Positions 34,159-43,354 of a DNA stretch of 49,426 nucleotides are shown here, piece by piece. Both the position numbers and the translations under genes were made by a program. Position 1 is the stretch's first letter. Each line of letters begins with the position of its first letter. Source of the DNA: Bacteroidales bacterium (lineage in GTDB: Bacteria; Bacteroidota; Bacteroidia; Bacteroidales; UBA932); NCBI GenBank assembly GCA_017617715.1, contig JAFZVQ010000023.1, positions 1 through 49,426 on the forward strand, given 5' to 3'. A model generated the notes under the pieces. It saw nothing but the letters and a program-made list of their open reading frames with translations. It searched no databases and was not told where the DNA came from.

Positions 34159-35805
34159 ATGGCAGAATTCAAATACGCGCCGATGTTCCAGCTCGGCCCC
34201 GACACCACGGAATATTACAAGATCCCCGGCTCCGAGAAGCTTGTGAAGACCTCCAAGTTCGGAGGCCACTGCGGATGCGGAGGCAAGAACATCCTCGAAG
34301 TCAGCCCCGAAGCCCTCACCCTGGTGGCGCAGCAGTCTTTCCACGACTGCCAGTTTATGCTGCGCCGCGCCCACAATGAGCAGGTGGCGGCAATTCTTCA
34401 CGATCCCGAAGCTTCCGACAACGACAAATACGTCGCCCTGCAGTTCCTGCGCAACGCCGAGACTTCCGTGAAGGGCGTCCTGCCATTCTGTCAAGACACC
34501 GGCACGGCAATCATCCACGGCGAAAAAGGCCAGAGGGTCTGGACTGATTTCGAAGACGAGGAGGCCCTGAGCCGCGGAGTGTTCAATACCTACACCCAGG
34601 AGAATCTCCGCTACAGCCAGAACGCCCCCCTGGATATGTACAACGAGGTCAACACCAAGTGCAACCTGCCCGCCCAGATTGATATCGAGGCTACCCAGGG
34701 CAGCGAATACCGTTTCATAATGGTGGCCAAGGGCGGCGGCAGCGCCAACAAAACCTACTTCTACCCGATGACCAAGGCCACCATCCAGAATGAAGGCACA
34801 CTTCTCCCGTTCCTTATCGAGAAGATGAAGAGCCTTGGCACTGCGGCCTGCCCTCCCTACCATATCGCCTTCGTGATCGGCGGCACCAGCGCGGAGAAAA
34901 ACCTCCTCACCGTCAAGCTTGCCAGCATAAAATACTACGACAGCCTTCCTACGACGGGAGACGAAACCGGCCGCGCCTTCCGCGACATCGACCTTGAGCA
35001 GAAGCTGCTTAAGGAATCAGCCAAGATAGGCCTCGGCGCCCAGTTCGGCGGCAAGTACCTGGCCCACGATATCCGGGTTATCCGTCTTCCCCGCCACGGC
35101 GCAAGCTGCCCTATAGGTATGGGCGTGAGCTGTTCGGCCGACCGTAACATCAAGAGTAAGATCAACGCCGAAGGAGTGTGGATCGAAAAGATGGACACCA
35201 ATCCTTCGGAGCTTATTCCCGAAGAGTATCGCCGTCCCGGCGAAGGGCCGAAGGGCATCGTCATAGACCTCGACAAGGGCATCGACGCCGTCCGCGCCGA
35301 ACTTTCCAAGTATCCGGTCAGCACCCGCGTCAATCTCAACGGTACCATTATCGTTGCACGCGACATCGCGCACGCCAAACTCAAGGCAAGGCTCGACGCA
35401 GGTGAGGGACTGCCCCAGTATTTCAAGGATTATCCCGTGCTTTATGCCGGTCCCGCGAAAACTCCGGAGGGCTATCCGTGCGGCTCGATGGGCCCCACAA
35501 CCGCCAACCGAATGGATCCATATGTGGATGAATTCCAGGCCAATGGCGCTTCGTTGGTGATGATTGCCAAGGGCAACCGCACACAGCAGGTGACTGACGC
35601 ATGCAAGAAACATGGCGGATTCTATCTCGGCACCATCGGCGGCGTGGCCGCAATCCTTGCGCAGAACAATATCAAGAGCATAGAGTGCCTGGAGTATCCT
35701 GAACTCGGCATGGAAGCGATATGGAAGATACGCGTTGAAGATTTCCCCGCCTTCATACTTGTAGACGACAAGGGCAACGATTTCTTCAAGACCATAGGCT
35801 TATGA
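34159..35805 (+). CDS. fumA: Class I (iron-sulfur) fumarate hydratase
   Basis: 548 residues, the FumA/FumB single-chain type. Interconverts fumarate and malate using an oxygen-sensitive [4Fe-4S] cluster. Cluster Cys candidates lie in [12 protein letters not shown] (about 111), in [16 protein letters not shown] (about 317), and upstream HCGCGGKN. Other signatures are [14 protein letters not shown] and the C-terminal [15 protein letters not shown]. The start is ATG 34159; a frame from 34135 overlaps the promoter. In this setting it likely serves the reductive branch making succinate. Confidence 0.93.
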   Translation: MAEFKYAPMFQLGPDTTEYYKIPGSEKLVKTSKFGGHCGCGGKNILEVSPEALTLVAQQSFHDCQFMLRRAHNEQVAAILHDPEASDNDKYVALQFLRNAETSVKGVLPFCQDTGTAIIHGEKGQRVWTDFEDEEALSRGVFNTYTQENLRYSQNAPLDMYNEVNTKCNLPAQIDIEATQGSEYRFIMVAKGGGSANKTYFYPMTKATIQNEGTLLPFLIEKMKSLGTAACPPYHIAFVIGGTSAEKNLLTVKLASIKYYDSLPTTGDETGRAFRDIDLEQKLLKESAKIGLGAQFGGKYLAHDIRVIRLPRHGASCPIGMGVSCSADRNIKSKINAEGVWIEKMDTNPSELIPEEYRRPGEGPKGIVIDLDKGIDAVRAELSKYPVSTRVNLNGTIIVARDIAHAKLKARLDAGEGLPQYFKDYPVLYAGPAKTPEGYPCGSMGPTTANRMDPYVDEFQANGASLVMIAKGNRTQQVTDACKKHGGFYLGTIGGVAAILAQNNIKSIECLEYPELGMEAIWKIRVEDFPAFILVDDKGNDFFKTIGL

Positions 35806-37010
35806 TAGAAATCATCCAGGTCAACATTTCCGGCGACGACAAGCCGGGCCTAACCGCGGCGTTGATGGGCGTCCTTGCCCGTTACGATGCGTTCGTGCTG
35901 GATATCGGACAGTCGAACATCCATAAATCCCTGACGCTCGGAATCATGTTCCGCACCACCACGGAGCAGTCCGGCTTCATAATGAAAGACCTGCTCTTCG
36001 AGGCCTCACGCCTCGGGGTGCAGATTCGCTTCACCCCTATTGAACGCGAACAGTACGACGCCTGGGTGGCCCGCCAGGGGCGCAACCGCTATATCGTGAC
36101 CCTGCTGGGCAGGGAAGTGACAGCCTCGGAAATTGCCGAGGTGTCGTCCGTCATCACCGAATACGGCCTCAATATAGACGCCATCAAGCGCCTGACAGGC
36201 CGTATGCCGCTGGACAATCCCGGCGGTAAGTATTGCATAGAGCTGTCCATCCGCGGGCATCTCAGCCCGGAGGACAGGCTGGCTTTCCAGAAGACGCTCA
36301 TGTCCCGTTCCGGATCCGGACTCGACATCTCCTTCCAGAAAGACGACATCTACCGCCGCTCCCGCCGCCTCATCTGCTTCGACATGGACTCCACCCTGAT
36401 AGGCACCGAGTGCATCGACGAGCTTGCCGAGAGGCGCGGCGTCGGCGATGAGGTGCGTGCCATCACGGCCTCGGCGATGCGCGGAGAAATCGACTTCAAG
36501 GAGAGTTTCCGCCGGCGCGTAGCGCTGCTGGAAGGCCTGGAGGAGAGCGTGATGGAAGATATTGCCCGCAATCTTCCCTACAACGAGGGCCTCGAAAGGA
36601 TGATGCGCATACTGAAGATGGTGGGCTACAAGACCGCCATCCTTTCCGGCGGATTCACCTATTTCGGCAACTACCTCAAGCTGAAGTTCGGCTTCGATTA
36701 TGTCTATGCCAACGAACTGGAGATAGAAGACGGCAAGCTCACCGGCCGCTACCTCGGCGAGGTGGTGGACGGCGCCCGCAAGGCGGAACTGCTCAAGTTC
36801 CTCTGCCAGATGGAGGGCATACACCTGGAGCAGTCGGTGGCCGTGGGCGACGGAGCCAACGACCTTCCGATGCTGGGCCTTGCCGGCCTGGGCATCGCCT
36901 ACCATGCCAAGCCCAAGGTGAAGGCCACCGCAGACCAGAACCTCTCCACCATAGGCCTCGACGGCATCCTGTATTTCCTCGGCCTCAAAGATTCACAGAT
37001 AGATCCTTGA
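35802..37010 (+). CDS. serB: Phosphoserine phosphatase with N-terminal ACT domains
   Basis: 402 residues. Two ACT-like domains (about 1-80 and 95-175) precede a HAD domain: motif [11 protein letters not shown] (nucleophile Asp near 194), motif II ILSGGFT, and motif [13 protein letters not shown]. It removes phosphate from L-3-phosphoserine, the last step of serine synthesis. The start overlaps the fumarase stop (ATGA). Confidence 0.93.
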   Translation: MIEIIQVNISGDDKPGLTAALMGVLARYDAFVLDIGQSNIHKSLTLGIMFRTTTEQSGFIMKDLLFEASRLGVQIRFTPIEREQYDAWVARQGRNRYIVTLLGREVTASEIAEVSSVITEYGLNIDAIKRLTGRMPLDNPGGKYCIELSIRGHLSPEDRLAFQKTLMSRSGSGLDISFQKDDIYRRSRRLICFDMDSTLIGTECIDELAERRGVGDEVRAITASAMRGEIDFKESFRRRVALLEGLEESVMEDIARNLPYNEGLERMMRILKMVGYKTAILSGGFTYFGNYLKLKFGFDYVYANELEIEDGKLTGRYLGEVVDGARKAELLKFLCQMEGIHLEQSVAVGDGANDLPMLGLAGLGIAYHAKPKVKATADQNLSTIGLDGILYFLGLKDSQIDP

Positions 37011-37083
37011 TAATCAAGCGCTTCCCCGTGAGGGGCATAGTGCGCACAATGATAATACCACACCACAACAAACCACAGTTATC
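37011..37083. other. Spacer before the carbohydrate operon
   Basis: 73 bases. It holds a short hairpin CCCC-GTGA-GGGG at about 37024-37035, just after serB. No good TAnnTTTG was found, so the promoter of the MFS operon is unclear or the operon is read from upstream. Confidence 0.35.
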
Positions 37084-38400
37084 ATGAAGCGAAATTGGTA
37101 CAAATGGGAGGTCCTCCTCCTGCTATGGATGGCCTTCCTCCTGAATCAGGGCGACCGGCAGGTCTTCAACACCGTGCTGCCCGCCATCAGGGATTCGCTC
37201 AACCTCACCGACACATCCGTCGGCCTTATTGCCACAATTTTCAACCTGTTCTATGCCATTATGGTCCCGGTGGGAGGCTGGGCTGGAGACCGCTTCAGTC
37301 GTAAATGGGTAGTGACCATCAGCATACTCTTCTGGAGCGTGGCCACGATGTTCACCGGATTCGCCACCAGTTTCCTCTGGCTCGTGGTGCTCCGTTCCGT
37401 CGCTACGGGCGGCGGCGAGGCATTCTTCGGACCTGCCAACTATTCGCTGCTCGGGCAGTACCACACCGACACGCGGGCGCGGGCCATGTCGATCCACCAG
37501 ACCGCCTACTACGTGGGAGTGATCCTTGCCGGCTGGCTCGCTGGCCTGATTGCGGACAAGATGGGCTGGATGTATTCCTTCATCATTTTCGGTGCCGCTG
37601 GCGTTGTGTGGGGCGTATTGATGATTATAAGGTTGAAGGACCCGAAGGAAACAGATTCTTCGCCTGCGGCTCAGAATGACAATTGTCACCCCGTGGCTCA
37701 GAATGACAATTGTCATCCTGAGGAGCTGGAGGCGACGAAGGATCTCCGGAAGCCGGGATTCTTCGACGGCTTCAAGACCGTGTTCACGACACCGACCGCC
37801 CTGGCCCTGACCATAGGCTTCAGCTGCTTCATTTTCGTGATCACCGGATATATGACCTGGGTGCCGGCGTATCTGCAGGAGGAATTCGGGCAGAACCAGG
37901 CCACGGCAGGCTTCAACTCCATGTTCTTCACCTATGTGGCCGCCTTCATCGGGGTGCTGCTCGCCGGCACCGTCTCCGACAGTCTCGCCGCGAAGAACCC
38001 ATCCCTGCGTATGGTCCTGCAGGCGATAGGCCTGATAGGCGGCGCCGTGTTCCTTTTCTTCATGGGCGGACAGTCGGCCTTGTGGGTAGTGTACCTGATG
38101 TTCGCCGGCTGGGGCTTCTTCCGTGCCTTCTTCGACGGCAACATCTACGCCGTGCTTTATGACGTCACCCCTGAACGCCTCCACGCCTCCTGCTCGAGCG
38201 CCATGATCATGACAGGCTTCGCCGTCGGCGCTTTCGCCCCGGTGGTGCTCGGTGCGCTGAAGCAGAATCTCGGGAGCCTTTCTTCGACCTTCCCCATACT
38301 TGCCGTGATATGGCTGGCGGCGGGAATAATCACCCTGGCGGTGGCCAGATTCTTCTACAATAAGGACTATAAAAAGATAAAAGATGAAAGCAAATCTTAA
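37084..38400 (+). CDS. MFS transporter, with in-frame repeat insertion in the central loop
   Basis: 438 residues with 12 membrane helices. Helix 1 region WMAFLLNQGDRQVFNTVLPAI and the loop 2-3 motif GGWAGDRFSRKW place it in the major facilitator superfamily, near organic-anion/sugar-acid carriers. The cytoplasmic loop between helices 6 and 7 (about 190-220) contains a doubled QNDNCHP motif encoded by an interspersed repeat (37653-37747), about 30 residues that close relatives should lack. The position at the head of a sugar operon implies uptake of a monosaccharide or its acid; the substrate is unknown. Confidence 0.88.
   Translation: MKRNWYKWEVLLLLWMAFLLNQGDRQVFNTVLPAIRDSLNLTDTSVGLIATIFNLFYAIMVPVGGWAGDRFSRKWVVTISILFWSVATMFTGFATSFLWLVVLRSVATGGGEAFFGPANYSLLGQYHTDTRARAMSIHQTAYYVGVILAGWLAGLIADKMGWMYSFIIFGAAGVVWGVLMIIRLKDPKETDSSPAAQNDNCHPVAQNDNCHPEELEATKDLRKPGFFDGFKTVFTTPTALALTIGFSCFIFVITGYMTWVPAYLQEEFGQNQATAGFNSMFFTYVAAFIGVLLAGTVSDSLAAKNPSLRMVLQAIGLIGGAVFLFFMGGQSALWVVYLMFAGWGFFRAFFDGNIYAVLYDVTPERLHASCSSAMIMTGFAVGAFAPVVLGALKQNLGSLSSTFPILAVIWLAAGIITLAVARFFYNKDYKKIKDESKS
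37653..37747. repeat. Interspersed palindromic repeat inside the MFS gene
   Basis: Left arm AGATTCTTCGCC...CTCAGAATGAC and right arm CTGAGG...GAAGGATCT are near-complementary. The centre is the perfect 12-base palindrome TGACAATTGTCA, present twice (37677-37688 and 37704-37715) because of a 27-base tandem duplication. The element keeps the frame open. Confidence 0.8.
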
Positions 38401-39847
38401 AAACCGTAAAGCGAAAGCGGGGCTTCTGCTGATTGCTTCGCCGCGCTTCAAGAACCTGAGCGGTCCCAAGCGCGGGACTTATGGCGAACGCAAGGAAATT
38501 GCCGTCCGGGACATCAAGGCCTCCATGGATTTCCTTGATCTCGTGGATCCGGGCATCGTGTACGAAAGGGAGGATGCGCAAAGGGCCATGGACCTGTTCT
38601 ACAACGAGAAAGTGGATTTCATCTATGCCGAATTCCTCTCCTGGAGCGAGGATTTCGCATGGATAAGGTTCCTCCGCGACTGCCCTGAAATCCCCATTAT
38701 TTTCTGCAACGTGGCGAAGCCGAAAATGACTTTCGAGACCACACTGGACGAAGATGATTTCGTGGATTACCTCTGTGCCGGCACGCTCGTGGGCTCTCTG
38801 GAGGGCTCCGGCAGCATACGCAGGGTGCCCCGCAGGAACGTCAAGACCGTCATGGGCACAAGGGCGCAGATCACCGAAAAGGTCCGCACCTTCGCAAAGG
38901 CGGCCAAGGCGCGCACCATCCTGCGCAGCTCCAACGTGGGCCTTATGGCCAACATGAACGAAGCCATGTGGAGCACCTACATCGACAATTACGACCTCTT
39001 CACCAGGATCGGCCCCGAAATCCACTACCTGCCCTACAGCGACTATGGCGCTGAAATTGAAAAACTTACCGACGAAGAAGTCAAGGCCTACGCCGATGAA
39101 CTGACCGGCAAGTACAAGATGATGGAGGACGTGGAATACGACAAGTTCATCGGCTGCGTCAAAGCCACGCTGGCCATAAAGAAGATGGCCGAGAAGAACG
39201 ACATCGACTGCTACGTCTACAACGACATAGACCAGGCGACCTTCCGCACAGCCGGCTGCCGCGCGGGCTTCTACCCGCAGTGGTTCAACGAAAACGTGAG
39301 CGTGCTGGTGCCCGAGGCCGACATCGGCGCAGGGCTGATCACATACGTGATGAAGCTCATCAGCGGCAAGAACGTCAACTTCATCGAGCCCTTCCATATC
39401 GAAGACGACTACGGCACCTTCGCCGGCGGCCACGCCGGTCCCAACGACCACAACGACCCCGCCTGGCAGGACAATGTGATCATTTCCCGCGACGTGCGCT
39501 TCGCCAAGACAAGCTGGAAGTATGCCGGCGCCCCCTTTGCCTGGTACCGCTTCAGCCCCGGAATGAAAACCGTGGCCGGCCTGTACGAGGAAGACGGCAA
39601 GTATAAGCTTATCACTTTCATGGCCGAGAGCCTTTCGGAGAAAGACACGCCTCAGAGCTCGAAGAAGCACCTGCTCGCCACCTACAGCCACACCATCTTC
39701 AAGCCCGTGGTGCCCGTCAAGGAGCTCTTCGAGCAGATACTCCGTATCGGCGCCACCCAGCACTACGCCATCGTGGACGGCGACATCCGCGGCGAGCTCG
39801 AGAACTTCGCGGAGATAATGGGATTTGAATTTTATAACATTCAGTAG
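38384..39847 (+). CDS. L-fucose/L-arabinose isomerase-like protein
   Basis: 487 residues. The overall architecture is that of the fucose/arabinose isomerase fold: an alpha/beta N-terminal domain (GLLLIASPRFKNL), a middle domain with acidic residues in YNDIDQATFRTAG, and a C-terminal domain with EPFHIEDDYGTFAGGHAGPN and late KPVVPVKELFEQIL. The family interconverts aldoses and ketoses with a divalent metal. It starts 17 bases inside the MFS gene. The exact sugar cannot be told from sequence alone. Confidence 0.8.
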   Translation: MKANLKNRKAKAGLLLIASPRFKNLSGPKRGTYGERKEIAVRDIKASMDFLDLVDPGIVYEREDAQRAMDLFYNEKVDFIYAEFLSWSEDFAWIRFLRDCPEIPIIFCNVAKPKMTFETTLDEDDFVDYLCAGTLVGSLEGSGSIRRVPRRNVKTVMGTRAQITEKVRTFAKAAKARTILRSSNVGLMANMNEAMWSTYIDNYDLFTRIGPEIHYLPYSDYGAEIEKLTDEEVKAYADELTGKYKMMEDVEYDKFIGCVKATLAIKKMAEKNDIDCYVYNDIDQATFRTAGCRAGFYPQWFNENVSVLVPEADIGAGLITYVMKLISGKNVNFIEPFHIEDDYGTFAGGHAGPNDHNDPAWQDNVIISRDVRFAKTSWKYAGAPFAWYRFSPGMKTVAGLYEEDGKYKLITFMAESLSEKDTPQSSKKHLLATYSHTIFKPVVPVKELFEQILRIGATQHYAIVDGDIRGELENFAEIMGFEFYNIQ

Positions 39848-39850
39848 GAT

Positions 39851-41722
39851 ATGAGTTTCATGTACAACCCGTTCCCTTTTCACGACCCCAAGCCCGTGAA
39901 CAAGCCGGAACTTTCGAAAAAAGCAATTGAATCAATCGTTGCAGGCGGCACTCCCAACGTGGCCAAAAAGTTTGTTGCAGCTCTTGCCGACAAGGCCCGC
40001 AAGGAAGGTGTCATCGTGGCATTTGACGGTTACACCTCCGCCAAGTGGGATCTGATGATAAGCCTGATGTCGCGCGAATGCGACCTTCTCGGGCTTGAAC
40101 TGGAAGCCGTCGACTGCAACGCCGCCACGCTCAAGGACGGCAAGGAAATCGACGCCATCATTGATCCCATGCTCATTTGGGACACCAAAATCGACCCCAC
40201 GCTGCTCTACGGTAAAGTGTATCACGGCGGCTACGAAGGCCTGGTCGACCAGGCTAAGGCAGAGGCTTTCAAAGCAGCCCTGCCCGCGAAGAAGGCCCCG
40301 GGCAAGATCGTGGCCGTGTATGGTTACGGCTGCCTTATAAAGGAATTCCGCGGCCTCTACGACGTGAAGTGCTTCTTCGACCTCACCCCGATGAACACCA
40401 TGCTCCGCATCAGGGCGGGAGAATACGCCAACCTGGGTAAGAAGCACACCGGAATCATCAACCGCACGATACGCCGCTGTTATTACTGCGACTTCGAGAA
40501 TGCCGTCCAGTTGCGCAAGGCACTCTTTGCCGAGGGCGCGATCGACTGGTATTTCCTCGACAACGACCGCGCGAAACTCCAGATGATGCCGTTCAGCACC
40601 TTCAGCGAAATCTGCGCGCAGCTCGTCAAGTATCCCTTCCGCGCCAAGCCCTGCTACCTGGAGGGCGTCTGGGGCGGCACCTACATGAAGAAACTCCGTA
40701 ACCTGCCCCAGGAAATGCGCAACGCCGCATGGGTGTTCGACTTCATCCCCATGGAGGTGAGCGTGCTCATCGAGGCAGGCTCCGAAAAGCTCGACATCAA
40801 CTACTGCTCCTTCGTCCACAAGGAAGGCGAGAAGCTGATGGGCGCCAGGTGCGTGGCGAAATACAAGGGCTACTTCCCCATACGTTTCAACTGGGACGAC
40901 AGCTACCACAGCACCGGCAACATGAGCATCCAGTGCCACTCCGGCGGAAGCTACAACACCGAGCACTACAACGAGTTCGGCCGCCAGGACGAAAGCTACT
41001 ACGTTGTGGTCACCGGCCACGAGGCCAAGACCTTCATAGGCTTCCGCGACGATGCCGACATACCTGCGTTCTTCAAGGAGATAGAAGCGGCCGACACCGA
41101 GCACAAGCCCTGCGACTACATGAAATACGTCAGCTACGAGGAATCCAAGCCCGGCTTGCAAGTCATGCTGCCCGCCGGCACCATCCATTCCAGCGGCCGC
41201 AACCAGGTGATACTCGAAATAGGCTCTCTCACAATCGGCAGCTACACCTATAAGATGTATGACTACCTGAGGCTTGATTTCGACGGCAAGCAGCGCCCCA
41301 TCCACACACGCCTCGGCGAGATAAACGTCCGCCAGGACAGGCGCACCTCCGTGATCCACGACCCCGACAGCCCCGAGTACATAGTGCAGAAGCCCCGCCT
41401 CGATGCGAAGGGCGAAGGCTGGGAAGAATACATCCTGGGCGAAAATCCCCAGATGTACATTTCCCTCCGCCGCCTGGAGTTTGAGACGCGCTGCGAGCAG
41501 GACACGAAGAACGAGAAGTTCCACGTGCTCACCCTGGTGGACGGCGAGAAGGTGCGCGTGCGCAGCATCGACCATCCGGAGCGCCACTACGACATGGACT
41601 TCATGGACATAGTCTGCGTGCCCGCGGACATGGGCCGGTACGTCATCGAAAACCTCGGCAAGGAGCCTATCCGTGTCCATAAAACCTGCCTCAGAGATGG
41701 ATTCGAAAACGATCCTGCTTGA
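39851..41722 (+). CDS. Large class I mannose-6-phosphate isomerase-like protein
   Basis: 623 residues. The C-terminal two-thirds carries type I phosphomannose isomerase features: MSIQCHSGGSYNTEHYN with Q361/H363 in the metal-site position (normally QxHP), then LPAGTIHSSGRNQVILEIG with His446, then YTYKMYDYLRLD. The N-terminal 220 residues (VIVAFDGYTSAKWDLM, KIVAVYGYGCLIKEF) form an alpha/beta domain resembling a nucleotide-kinase fold but without a clear P-loop. Known PMI genes of about 320 or 400 residues lack this N-terminal part. It likely isomerises a phosphorylated sugar. Sits directly after the isomerase gene. Confidence 0.78.
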   Translation: MSFMYNPFPFHDPKPVNKPELSKKAIESIVAGGTPNVAKKFVAALADKARKEGVIVAFDGYTSAKWDLMISLMSRECDLLGLELEAVDCNAATLKDGKEIDAIIDPMLIWDTKIDPTLLYGKVYHGGYEGLVDQAKAEAFKAALPAKKAPGKIVAVYGYGCLIKEFRGLYDVKCFFDLTPMNTMLRIRAGEYANLGKKHTGIINRTIRRCYYCDFENAVQLRKALFAEGAIDWYFLDNDRAKLQMMPFSTFSEICAQLVKYPFRAKPCYLEGVWGGTYMKKLRNLPQEMRNAAWVFDFIPMEVSVLIEAGSEKLDINYCSFVHKEGEKLMGARCVAKYKGYFPIRFNWDDSYHSTGNMSIQCHSGGSYNTEHYNEFGRQDESYYVVVTGHEAKTFIGFRDDADIPAFFKEIEAADTEHKPCDYMKYVSYEESKPGLQVMLPAGTIHSSGRNQVILEIGSLTIGSYTYKMYDYLRLDFDGKQRPIHTRLGEINVRQDRRTSVIHDPDSPEYIVQKPRLDAKGEGWEEYILGENPQMYISLRRLEFETRCEQDTKNEKFHVLTLVDGEKVRVRSIDHPERHYDMDFMDIVCVPADMGRYVIENLGKEPIRVHKTCLRDGFENDPA

Positions 41723-42500
41723 CGTGGGCGGCACTTTCATCAAGTGCTCCGACGGCAGGGAGATACCCATTGATTCGGCCGGCCCGAGGGAGAGCATCAT
41801 AGCCTCCCTCAGGCAGGCCGTGGATGGCTACGACGCTGCAGTCGTGGCCATCCCCGGTCCCTTCCGCTACTCCGACGGGACCTTCCTCATGAAACACAAG
41901 TTCGCCTCCGTCTATGGCGAAAAGTTCCAGGATTTAGTTTGTCATTCTGAGCGTCAGCGAAGAATCTCCTGCCGCTTCATCCATGACGTCAACGCCATGC
42001 TTCTGGGGGAACTTGGCAAGTGCCGCGAGGATGGCTACAAGCGCGTGGCCCTCGCCACCCTCGGCACCGGCCTGGGCTTTTCCGTGAGTGTAGACGGAGT
42101 CATCAGGACGGGCGAGCTTGGCTCCCCGAAGGATGGCATATGGGATTGCCCCTACAAGGATGGCATACTGGAGGATTATGTGTCCAAAAGAGGCTTCCTG
42201 AGGGGCTATACGGGCATTACGGTTAAGGATTTGGCCGGAATGGCGCGCGGCGGCGATGCCGCTGCCGCCGCCCGTTTCCGGGAGTGCGGTACTATTCTGG
42301 GCACTGCCATAGCGCCTGTCCTGGAAAAACTCGGAGTCGAGTGCCTGCTGCTCGGCGGCCAGATTTCCCGCTCTTTCGACCTCTTCGGCGGCGCGCTTAA
42401 AGAGAGTCTGGCGGGGGTCCGTTCCCTGAAGTGCATCCGCCCCGTGTCGGATATCAGCAACGCCACTTTCAACGGCCTGAGGAGCCTATGTACGAATTAA
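41697..42500 (+). CDS. ROK-type sugar kinase, with in-frame repeat insertion
   Basis: 267 residues from ATG 41697, overlapping the previous gene by 26 bases. Actin-fold ATPase motifs: ILLDVGGTFIKC at the start, AVVAIPGPF near 52, FIHDVNAMLLGE with the catalytic Asp near 100, and LATLGTGLGFSVSVDG. The stretch CHSERQRRIS just before FIHDVNA is encoded by a short interspersed repeat (41941-41967), placing about a dozen extra residues next to the catalytic Asp. It would phosphorylate the sugar handled by the neighbouring isomerases. Confidence 0.82.
   Translation: MDSKTILLDVGGTFIKCSDGREIPIDSAGPRESIIASLRQAVDGYDAAVVAIPGPFRYSDGTFLMKHKFASVYGEKFQDLVCHSERQRRISCRFIHDVNAMLLGELGKCREDGYKRVALATLGTGLGFSVSVDGVIRTGELGSPKDGIWDCPYKDGILEDYVSKRGFLRGYTGITVKDLAGMARGGDAAAAARFRECGTILGTAIAPVLEKLGVECLLLGGQISRSFDLFGGALKESLAGVRSLKCIRPVSDISNATFNGLRSLCTN
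41941..41967. repeat. Half-element of the interspersed repeat inside the ROK kinase gene
   Basis: This 27-base stretch reads, in reverse complement, AGATTCTTCGC-TGACG-CTCAGAATGAC. It differs from the left arm of the MFS element (37653-37680) only in the middle five or so bases. Same repeat family, opposite orientation, still in frame. Confidence 0.8.
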
Positions 42501-43345
42501 GCAAAGGGGATTTGCGCGTCGAGTTATGCGAGCCGGGTACATATTACCGTGGCACACGTTTCGACTGGGCGGGGGTGTTCCGCCGCATCGTCAAGGGGGG
42601 CTATGTCTTTGCTGATGAGTGGTTTGAGGGAGGGGACTGCTTCACCCACGACCACGTCTGCGGGCCCTCTGAGGAGTTCGTGACCGTGAGTTTCGACGGG
42701 GTGGAGCCGGGGGGCGTGTTCGTGAAACCCGGCGTGGGGCTGCTCCGGCGCCCGGACGACAGACCCTACGACTGGTTCCGGCTGTATGAAATCGCAGACG
42801 GCGGCACCTGGGACGTCGAAGCCGGCCCGGAGAGTGTGGTGTATGTCCACCGCCTCGAAGGGTGGTACCGCTATGAAAAGCGCATTGCCCTGGAGTCGGA
42901 CAGCAGCATCAGGATAAGCCACAGGGTGGACTGGGAAGCTCCCGGGCCCGTGAAAGGCTTTAGCTACAACCACAATTTCTTCACCTTCGGCGGCACCCTT
43001 GTGGGAAGCGGCAGGACGGTGGATTTTCCGTTCAGGCCGGAGGGGCACTGGCGTGCGGCGTACGACAACGCCGCCCTGACCGGGAGCGGCATCCGCTTCA
43101 GCAGCCCCGTAGTGCCTCCGTCCGTGTACATAGGCGATCTCCACGCCGCCGATGCCCCCGCTACGCCTTATGCCTTCCGCATCAGCGAGGGCGGCATCCA
43201 TTCCGTCGAAGTGCAGGGCAGCAGGCCCGTCAGCCACTACGTTTTCTGGTCCAACCCCCGCGTCGCCTGTGTCGAACCCTATCTTCCCATCTCCCTTAAT
43301 CAAGGAATGGCCGAAAAATGGGATTTACTTCTGACTTTTCTTTAG
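42488..43345 (+). CDS. Aldose 1-epimerase/mutarotase-like protein
   Basis: 285 residues from ATG 42488. Galactose-mutarotase-like beta sandwich: RFDWAGVFRRIVKGGY near the start, GPSEEF, and SYNHNFFTFGG with a His near 160. It ends with FWSNPRVACVEPYLPI. Mutarotases interconvert sugar anomers. The protein seems shorter than GalM (about 340), fitting a sub-family of unknown substrate. Last gene of the operon that starts at 37084; it overlaps the kinase end by 13 bases. Confidence 0.75.
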   Translation: MYELSKGDLRVELCEPGTYYRGTRFDWAGVFRRIVKGGYVFADEWFEGGDCFTHDHVCGPSEEFVTVSFDGVEPGGVFVKPGVGLLRRPDDRPYDWFRLYEIADGGTWDVEAGPESVVYVHRLEGWYRYEKRIALESDSSIRISHRVDWEAPGPVKGFSYNHNFFTFGGTLVGSGRTVDFPFRPEGHWRAAYDNAALTGSGIRFSSPVVPPSVYIGDLHAADAPATPYAFRISEGGIHSVEVQGSRPVSHYVFWSNPRVACVEPYLPISLNQGMAEKWDLLLTFL

Positions 43346-43354
43346 CCTTCGGCG

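Noticed and set aside
37677-37715. CRISPR array
   Set aside because: There are only two 12-base palindromes inside a coding frame with one spacer, and they belong to an interspersed repeat.
39932-41800. 622-codon minus-strand open frame opposite the PMI-like gene
   Set aside because: High GC and biased third positions keep the antisense frame open. The plus frame has clear PMI motifs and operon context.
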